Shown here one piece after another: positions 56,797-64,000 of a DNA stretch of 64,000 nt. The stretch comes from Paralichthys olivaceus (taxonomy: Eukaryota > Chordata > Actinopteri > Pleuronectiformes > Paralichthyidae). The translations under genes were made by a program, and so were the position numbers. The notes under the pieces were generated by a model, which saw only the letters and a list, made by a program, of their open reading frames with translations, searched no databases and had not been told where the DNA came from. Where the stretch lies: assembly GCF_024713975.1 (NCBI RefSeq), contig NC_091111.1, positions 17,351,501 to 17,415,500 of the forward strand, in the 5' to 3' direction. Within the stretch, counting starts at the first letter, position 1. Every line of letters starts with the position of its first letter.

Positions 56797-57730
56797 AAAT
56801 CTCCACAGTAACCAGAGATGCTTTAACCCAGAGGCATGACATCATATCAGCAGAGTTACCACACAGGCCTGTGTCATACATTATAATTATAAAGTTTACA
56901 CAGAGGGAAAAATGCACATTGCTTCAAAAGGGTTCAAACAAAGTTGGTTTCATGAACTTAACGAAACCCCTCAATCTTTATCGCTGTTGTTTATTTTCTA
57001 GTTTTATTTCCATCTCTTGATATAATCCAGGAGCATTGTTATATTTATATTGTTATCGTCTCCCACTCTTAGTTGTGATGGCCCCATGATGATAGTGAAC
57101 TGATTATATCCAGTATGTTTCTGTGTTTCATTGTTTTATTGATGGTATGTCAAACAAAGTTAAAGATACAAATTCAAATATTAAATTATTTTTAAAAAGT
57201 TAAATTAGTTTTTCACTGTCATTAACTTCACGGTAGCTTCTGTTGTGTTTAAACTTTACTTTTAAAGGTAAAAACATGTATATGTGTTTTGTTTATTAAT
57301 CATTAATCCAGATGTCGTTGTAAAATGTTTTCAGGCGATGGAGAGCAAGCTGCTGGTCGGAGGAAAGAACATCATCGATCACACCAACGAGCAGCAGAAG
57401 ATGCTGGAGATGAAGCAGCAGGAGATCGCTGACCAGGTAAACCTGTGTGTGTGTTTCTGTACTCTTATAGGAGGAGGTTATTATTATAAGAGTTCTCTCC
57501 CGATGTTTTATTCAGACCCTTCTGCTCCTTGTTGTTGTTGTTGAACTTAGAGCTGACGTGTTCATTCTTTCAGACTCGTACGGAGAGGGAGATGCAGCAG
57601 CAGATGTTCGTCCAGGACGAGGAGACGGTGGAGCTGAGGGAGACTTTCACTTCTCTGCAGCAGGAGGTGGAGGCCAAGACCAAGAAACTCAAGAAGGTAA
57701 AATATCTGCAGCTTTATGTACAAAAGGCTT

Positions 57731-57786
<56 letters not shown>

Positions 57787-60613
57787 TCCTTTTATGTTCC
57801 TAATGTGAGTATATCCCTCTTTTATCCCCTGAACCCCTGAACTTTGACCTGGACCCTAATGACCCTCTGCCTCGGACTCGTGCTCCGTACGGACACACAC
57901 TAAAATTTCAGTACCTGAAGGTTTGTCCTGCCGTCCCCTCCTCTCTCCTGGACCTCCCCCTCCCTCCGTACGTCTGTCTGTGTGTATTTCACTCTCCGTT
58001 CATGCTTTCCACGCTGATCCCCTGTTTCCCCCTCGCTGGTCAAATTTTTCAGGAGCTCTCAATGTGTCGCACATTGAAATCCATCAGTGCACAAACCCTT
58101 AAACTCCACATTCCAAACGCTTCCCCGCTCTTCTGGCTCCCCGACCCTGCCGGCAGGACTAACCCCAGACAACCCCTGGTGTGAGTGTGGATGACGATGT
58201 GACTAATGATCCCGTGTTGATTTTTTTGTGCATCTGATGCCCTAACGCCACATGTCTGCCCCCCCCCCACTCTTCTTCCACTGCATGGTGTTGTCACTCG
58301 GAGGAAAAGAAGGAGAATGAAACGTAGAGTTTTTTTTACAGCTCAGGCCTGAGACGCTCAGAGACGAGAGGAACGTTAAGGTCGTCAATGAGCTTGTTTG
58401 CAAATGAATCTGGTCACTGATAAACCTTGTTGTGATTATCTGTTTTTAAAAGCCAATCAGATTTCTACGAGTCCTTATTGAAGGAAAAGATTCACAATTA
58501 AAACAAATCCTGAGCTTCAGTTTTTCAGTGTTTTTTTTTAAAACATCTCATAATAAGAGGTTTGGACCGTCTGCTTCTTAAAGGTCACAGTGTCTTTTCC
58601 CACTGGTCATACTCCAATTCAATCTGAATGAAAGTGTTCTTGAGCTGCAGCGTCCTCTTTAAGACCAGGAAATCAGGATTAAACCACTTGTGTGACGCGC
58701 CATATATTCAGTCACGGGTGGAGTGAAAGAACGATCGCTATGAAAGCTCCGGAGCGCTGCTGGAAAGAGGAGGAGCGAGCTGGAAGGAGGGAGAGCTGCC
58801 ATGTTTCCGTGCTCCCGCTGGCCGCACGTTTCTCCAGTCACCAGTGGCTCCAGTGCTGTTGCCACGGGCAACCAAGCTGCAGCGAACTGGAGACCAGTTC
58901 ACCGGCGACATCTCTCGTCCTCACCCTCTCTGCTTGTCTCCCTCTCTCTCTCTCTCTCTCTTCTCGTAGCTGTACGCCAAGCTCCAGTGCATTAAAGCAG
59001 AGATCCAGGACGTGAACGACGAGCACGTGAGGAGCCGACAGGAGCTGGAACAAACTCAGAACGAGCTCACCAGAGAGCTCAAGTTCAAGTGAGTGGAGCG
59101 AGCGAGCATCGAGTTAAACTGGATTATAGGAAAAAAAAAAGCATAAAAGTGCAGATGCTGTGACTTTTCCCCACATTTATAAAATTCCCCGACGTTCTCT
59201 CCCTCGTTTTCAAATGTTCAAGCGTGATGGTGATGATGATGTTCAGCCTGTGACCAGTGAAGACGTGCTGCTGCTGTGTTGTTCCTGCAGGTATCTGATC
59301 ATAGAGAACTTCATTCCTCCAGAGGAGAAGAACAAGATCATGAACAGACTGACCTTTGACCCCGAGGAGGATCAGTGGAAGTTTCAGCCGCTCGTTCCTG
59401 CTGAAAGGTCGGTTTGATTTAAATACCGGGGGCTCGGTGTTTTCCATCAGTGGCCTGAGGTCAAACTTAACGAGCTCAGATTGTGGTGGTTTGGGGTCAA
59501 AGGTCACGACCCGTCCTTAACCCCCCCCCACTGGAAGACTTTTTAAAATCCTTTTTCACCATCTTTTGTAGAAACTGGTTTGATGTGACAACATTGATTT
59601 CTAATAGATTTTTTTTTCTCATCGATTCCTCCGCCTCTGTCTTTGTTCAGTAAATCCTCTCAGATGAAGAAGAGGCCGTCGTCTGCGGTCGGATACAAAC
59701 GACCCATCAGCCAGTACGCCAGGGTTGCCATAGCGATGGGAGTCCATTCCAGATACAGGGTAGGTGTCTCTGTGTGTGTGTGTGTGTGTGTGTGTAGTTT
59801 ATATACCATATGGACTGTAAATAAAGATGGACGACGTGTCTCCGCTTCCTCCCGCAATCCGGAAATGGAGCCATCTTGCACCGATGACATCATTTAATGT
59901 GCTCGGAAAACGAAACTTACAGGAAAAATGAAAATGTGATAAGAACCACCAAAGTGTGTTTACCATGTTGCCCCCTCTGCTAACACGGAGGAGCCAGGGT
60001 TAATGACCTTTACTGCAGCCCTGACCCTCTGTCGTCTGTTCAGGCTGAGAACATCATGTTTCTGGAGCTGGACATGACTCCTCCGAACACGGCCTCGCTG
60101 GGTCGTTCCAAGGAGCCGAACCAAAGCACCTCTGTGGACAACTCGCCCACCAAGGACCGGGGCGTCCGCAAGTCTCGCTCCTGGTGAGACGAACCCCCCC
60201 GATGACTTCTTCTAATATCGTAGTTTGTAATGTAGTGCACGCATGTTTCGTTCCTTTGTATTCGGGGAAATATCTTTTGCTGCTCATCCTGTATCTTATG
60301 GATGTAAATGGTTTAGAGTCGATGCATCTTTAAACGGGATTATTCAGGATTAGCCACACCCTCTCTGCGTGGTCCTAATCTGAAGGTTTATCTCCTCTTT
60401 TTTTCTGTAATCTCACTAATGTGGAATAATCTCATCAACCTGCGTCTACGCTCCATGTGAAGACAGCGATTTGACTGAATCTGCCGTTTCAGCTCACTTT
60501 TGAATTCTTCTTTTTCCCTTTGCAGGTGTCAGACGCCGAAATCCATCACTTCCTCCTCGTCTAACGTTTCCTTGGCGGCGTGTCACACTGCCACACCCAC
60601 GGCGGCACAGTAA
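48737..60613 (+). CDS. kif3c: Kinesin-II heavy chain KIF3C
   Basis: Plus-end-directed kinesin-2 motor that pairs with KIF3A or itself, chiefly in neurons. Exons: 48737-50149 (whole motor in one exon), 57335-57436, 57574-57696, 58970-59088, 59291-59407, 59651-59759, 60044-60183, 60526-60613; 736 residues (human 793). P-loop GQTGTGKT (97-104), switch [10 protein letters not shown] (213-221) and switch [10 protein letters not shown] (248-255) are intact. An acidic stretch (about 386-416) precedes a coiled coil to about 600. KIF3C rather than KIF3B is shown by [60 protein letters not shown] and RKSRSWCQTP. The mammalian Gly/Ser-rich insert in loop 11 is absent: [16 protein letters not shown] runs through. 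Downstream of rab10, head-to-head. Confidence 0.95.
50252..50300. repeat. (CA)n microsatellite
   Basis: CA array 100 bp into kif3c intron 1; a related GT array lies at about 50430-50475. Confidence 0.95.
53780..54230. repeat. Compound (CA)n / (GT)n cluster
   Basis: Three arrays within 450 bp of kif3c intron 1: CA at 53780-53852, GT at 53952-54052 (interrupted twice by GCACGTGT), and GT at 54132-54230. The CA and GT arrays face each other and could pair as a large hairpin. Confidence 0.95.
54559..54680 (+). repeat. Dispersed repeat, copy B (partial)
   Basis: In kif3c intron 1. GAAGTCAAATCATCTTG, GCCCCCTGGTGGCTG, ATGGTTTCTGTCG and GTTCTTCTCAC match the first half of the copy at 12300-12715. 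Confidence 0.65.
55564..55597. repeat. (GT)n microsatellite
   Basis: In kif3c intron 1. Confidence 0.95.
56252..56429. repeat. (CA)n then (GT)n microsatellites
   Basis: CA at 56252-56301 and an interrupted GT at 56385-56429, again in opposite sense about 85 bp apart, in kif3c intron 1. Confidence 0.95.
56753..56794. repeat. (GT)n microsatellite
   Basis: In kif3c intron 1, about 0.5 kb before exon 2. Confidence 0.95.
57732..57784. repeat. (CA)n microsatellite close to a 5' splice site
   Basis: Starts about 35 bp after the donor of kif3c exon 3 (57697). CA-rich RNA near donors can bind hnRNP L (established for other genes), so an effect on exon 3 splicing is possible. Confidence 0.9.
59804..60024 (-). 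repeat. Dispersed repeat, copy C filling kif3c intron 6
   Basis: ACTGTAAATAAAGATGGACG, GAGCCATCTTGCA and GCTAACACGGAGGAGCCAGG match, in inverse sense, the second half of the copy at 12300-12715. With a short GT array (59770-59797) it makes up most of the 284 bp intron. Confidence 0.65.
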
Positions 60614-62830
60614 AGCTTTAGTGAAGAGGCTTTAGTGGGTTTTTTTCACCGTTTATTTATTTCATTCTTCTGCTTCCTCCTGCTGATTTTCCTCAGAAAC
60701 ATTTCTCAGTGAGGCCCACAGCTGGGATACAAGCACACGCCACGACCTCTGCTGAATCCCGAGAGGTCATAGGCTTTTAACGGGTCGCTAATAAAGGAAT
60801 GACCTCCTGACGGGAAACTAAATGATCTCAGAAACTCTATAAAACATCAGTTCCTCCTGTTCTACGGATTTAAAGACTTCTCCTCCTTCGTCCCTGCATG
60901 TTTGGGACCAAGAGCCTTGGATTATCTTTTAAAACATCTGGCTGCAGAGTTGTTCTGCCCAGACTGGTGTGTATGAGTGTGTTGTGCATACAGGGCTGTA
61001 TGATTGTCTGTTTGTGTTTCTAATTGTGACCAGTTCAGATCTGCGAGCTCACAAACTGCTTGACTCCCCCTGTAGAATATCAATCTGTAAATCTTTCATG
61101 TATTAGTTTTTTTCCTTCCTTACTTGGGTCTGAATCCGTCGTCCGCTCCCTTCGGAGTGTTTGTCTGTGTTGAGCACGTTAGAAGATAATGATAGAACAT
61201 ATGAAATGTGCTGTTGTTGGTCAGATGAGGTACGGTGAAGCCTGAATGATGACCTTCATCATTATACCTGTTGTCTCACATCATTGTTTTTGCCTTATGA
61301 ACATTTAAATTCTGTAGATTCGGAATTTCTATTTGGATCTGGAGTCCACTGAAGATATTTATTTATTCATCAAGATTCATACATTTTAAATCAGAGTAAT
61401 TGTCTAATGCCTGATGCAATGTTAAAGAAAAAGATTCCTGAATCCTCCCCCTGAACTGGGACTGCGCCAAAATCGAATGGCTTCTTCCCCGACCCATCCC
61501 TCCACCAACTTCTGTGTTAATCCTTCTATTGGTTTTCATGGAATCCTGCTAAAGACGAACAAAACGAGACGAAAACAGACACAGACGTCGAACTGTTTCT
61601 GTAAAATACACGAATGGCTGCTGCGATAAGAAAGTCAGTCAAAGCTGTCGCCTGTTTGCTGCAGGTGGACGGAGAGAGTTCATTGTTTTCTTCATGGAGG
61701 TGAAGAGGAGCAGACAGTGGGGGGCACGGATCATCACTGTATTATTGATGCTTCAGATCCTGTTGCAGCTGAACCCCCTGCAAAGTGCAAGAGAGCACAC
61801 AGTCGTCCTCCAGTCAAACTACATTTATCCCCAGTGAGACTGAAACTTTCACATCTTTATTACGCGTCATCGTCGTCCTGTGTGTTTCGAAATGTTTTTT
61901 TTAATCCAAAAATCAAACCATATCATTTATTATGTGTGATGATATGACAGAAGAGTGAATTTGACTGTCAGTCCTGGATCCTGTCACTCCCTGTATCTTC
62001 ATTACGGCTCAATCACTCATTGGAAGCACAAATTGTAAAACAAAAAGAAATATCTCAAAATTTGCCAGAAATGTTGGTGATGTTTTAAAATTACTTGTTT
62101 TTTTCCGACCAAAACCCAAAGATGTAAAAAAAAAAAACACAGAAAACTCTTTGTTTTGGTCAAATTTATCATCAGATGTTGTCTTGATTGAAATCTACCT
62201 CCGTCTTCGACTTTTACTGACTGACACTGAGGATTTTATGTTTATCTTCATGAATAATCCAGAACAGACAGGATCTGAAGTTAAAACAATGATATTCAAG
62301 CAAAATATAAAAAAAAGCCATCGTGTATACGATGCTGAAAACATCTAATTTAAATGTTTAAATCAGTAAATTATTTATTCACACTGTGTCGCCTCTATTG
62401 TGATATTCAATTATGTTCTAAATTTAACTAATGGCAGTTTCTGATGTAAGAACATTTTTGTCATATTATTCAGTAAAAAAAAAAAAAAATCCATGTACGT
62501 TTCCCATCTGTGTCAGGGCCGTGAAATATTGTACAAAAGTGTGTGTGTGTGTGTGTGTGAGGACTGTGGGGGTGGGGAGGAGGGAGGGTGCTGCTGATGG
62601 AAAGAGAGAGGGGGGTGGGGGGGAATGGAAGGATGCAGGAATCCAGAGACACAATCAGGAAGTGACTGTGGAGGAGCCTGTTTCCATGGTAACCTGCAAA
62701 GGGTGTTGGGATGGGGGAGATGCTGGGTTGGGTGGGTCGGGGGGCGTCTCTCTCTCTCTCTATATATATATATATGTATGTATGTAACATGGGGGGCCGG
62801 TGGGGCTGAAAAAAAAATATAATAAAGACA
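60614..62830 (+). other. kif3c: kif3c 3' UTR with poly(A) signal
   Basis: A 2.2 kb non-coding stretch ending at AATAAA (62821-62826). It contains a GT array (62538-62560), G-rich tracts (62565-62630) and a CT/AT array (62747-62785). Confidence 0.65.
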
Positions 62831-63472
62831 TTGTCACAGCTGCTGCTGCTCCGTCAGTCGTGTTCACTCAACTGAAGAAGAGCCGGTGGTTTAAAATAAA
62901 GAAATTCATAATGAGCTTTGTTTTCCAAAAGAACAGGACCAAGAAAGAACTGTCATATCTGTGAGTGTGTTATTTGGTGCAGCTTGATTGACTTTAACGG
63001 ACTTTGAGATTCAAGCTTCAGAACTAATTTGGCTGATGAGAGCTTTTTATTTAGTCTGTGGTTGAGATGCATGAAGGGCAACAGTCAGTGGATCCTGTCT
63101 GGACTGAGGGCGCCCTCTGCTGTGAGAGGAGGAGAAGACAGCTGCCTCACCACACACTTACTGTACCAGATTGAATTACTGCATACTGCCCAGCTATAGA
63201 GGTCAAATACTGTGTAGTACAGTTAATCATAGTGTACCTGCTGGGACTGCAAAAAGAAATTAATACTGTATTGAACAGCAAAAAAACATTTATAATAATA
63301 TTTATTACATTTTCTTTTAAAGGTTTTACTCATATTACAATTTCAAGACATTACAGGGAATTTATTCTTAGATTTCACATCCCTGACACTATGGATCTTG
63401 TAGTGGGTAATATACGACTACACTTCTTATACAACAACGTTAATACTCTGATGGACACTGTTCGCAGTACTT
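62831..63472. other. Convergent spacer and tlr5 3' UTR
   Basis: Tail-to-tail spacer between kif3c and tlr5. Minus-strand AATAAA occurs at about 63299-63304 and 63361-63366, either of which could end the tlr5 transcript. No TIR-domain coding sequence is seen on the minus strand here. Confidence 0.5.
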
Positions 63473-64000
63473 TTACTCCTGTGTGACTTGAGCAATGTAA
63501 TTCAACAGAGGAACCTTATTAAAACGAGAGGGAAACTCACACCTGAGCTCCTGAACCGGACTCAGGAAGGTCACGTTGGTCTTGTTCAGCCACGTCACAA
63601 AACTCTTCAGGTCGACGTCGCAGTGGAATCGGTTCATTTTCAGGTCGAGGAGGCGGAGGGAGCGGAAAGCGTCGGGGTCAGGGGAGGCTATGAAGTTGTT
63701 GGAAAGGTCGAGCACTTCCAGAGTTCTGGGTAACACGTCCGGGCGGAGATACGTCAAGGAGTTGGACGAGAGGTCCATCTGGACTACTGAGGTGAGACCC
63801 TTGAAGATTCCTTGGGGAAGAGATCGCAGAGCATTCAAGCTCAAGTTGATGTCGATCACTCGTCCGAGTTTGTCAAAGAGATTCAGACATTCGCCCTGAG
63901 CCCAGACCGACTGCAGGGAGCTCCTGTGAAGGTCCAGCACCTGGAGATCATTGGGACCAACTTGTGCACTGAGCGTACACCCTCTGAATGAGTTTCCTCC
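63473..64000 (-). CDS. tlr5: Toll-like receptor 5, soluble-type C-terminal end (5' part outside window)
   Basis: Flagellin receptor ectodomain. The frame is open from the window edge to a TAA at 63473-63475 (175 residues seen). It shows leucine-rich repeats (LQVLDLHRSSLQSV; VIDINLSLNALRSLPQGIF; VVQMDLSSNSLTYLRPDVL; LEVLDLSNNFIASPDPDAF; LRLLDLKMNRF) and an LRR C-terminal cap with NKTNVTFLSP, aligning with human TLR5 NHTNVTIAGP. It then stops after PLLNYIAQVTQE, with no membrane helix or TIR domain. Teleosts carry a soluble TLR5S that fits this. A missed splice to a membrane exon is the alternative, though no TIR-like sequence follows within the 0.6 kb before kif3c. Confidence 0.85.
   Translation of the reverse strand, partial: GGNSFRGCTLSAQVGPNDLQVLDLHRSSLQSVWAQGECLNLFDKLGRVIDINLSLNALRSLPQGIFKGLTSVVQMDLSSNSLTYLRPDVLPRTLEVLDLSNNFIASPDPDAFRSLRLLDLKMNRFHCDVDLKSFVTWLNKTNVTFLSPVQELRCEFPSRFNKVPLLNYIAQVTQE

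Overview
The window reads as nuclear DNA of a ray-finned fish, most likely a percomorph teleost. Support: vertebrate-type intron/exon genes with short introns, many (CA)n/(GT)n arrays, teleost-style dispersed repeats, and a truncated (soluble-type) Toll-like receptor 5. Eight protein genes are recognised. Exons were traced by hand, and every junction used keeps the reading frame.

Layout: 1-4763 (+) is the 3' end of map3k5 (ASK1); 6727-11431 (+) lrp11; 13683-18012 (-) pcmt1; 19012-21914 (+) nup43; 24284-29642 (+) lats1; 33448-43498 (-) rab10; 48737-60613 (+) kif3c; 63473-64000 (-) the 3' end of a tlr5 that ends before any membrane segment. From remembered human maps, lrp11-pcmt1-nup43-lats1 matches human 6q25.1 in order and orientation, and rab10-kif3c matches 2p23.3, so the junction of two ancient synteny blocks lies between about 31.5 and 32.5 kb.

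The genes do not form an operon-like unit. They cover stress kinase signalling (map3k5), a single-pass receptor with a protease-inhibitor domain (lrp11), protein repair (pcmt1), nuclear pore (nup43), Hippo signalling (lats1), vesicle traffic (rab10), microtubule transport (kif3c) and flagellin sensing (tlr5). lrp11/pcmt1, lats1/rab10 and kif3c/tlr5 are tail-to-tail; pcmt1/nup43 and rab10/kif3c are head-to-head.

Most interesting points: a complete Kunitz inhibitor domain in lrp11 that the human protein lacks; an RDEL-ending alternative last exon of pcmt1; a lats1 whose UBA region lacks its first helix; a kif3c motor without the mammalian loop-11 insert; rab10 ending in CCS; a GC-AG intron in nup43; duplicated CRE-like promoter blocks upstream of lrp11; recurrent GCTAGC/GCTAAC motifs at four of the promoters; four copies of one dispersed repeat; and a dense microsatellite cluster in kif3c intron 1. 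I saw no recognisable tRNA, rRNA, CRISPR array or retrovirus-like element.
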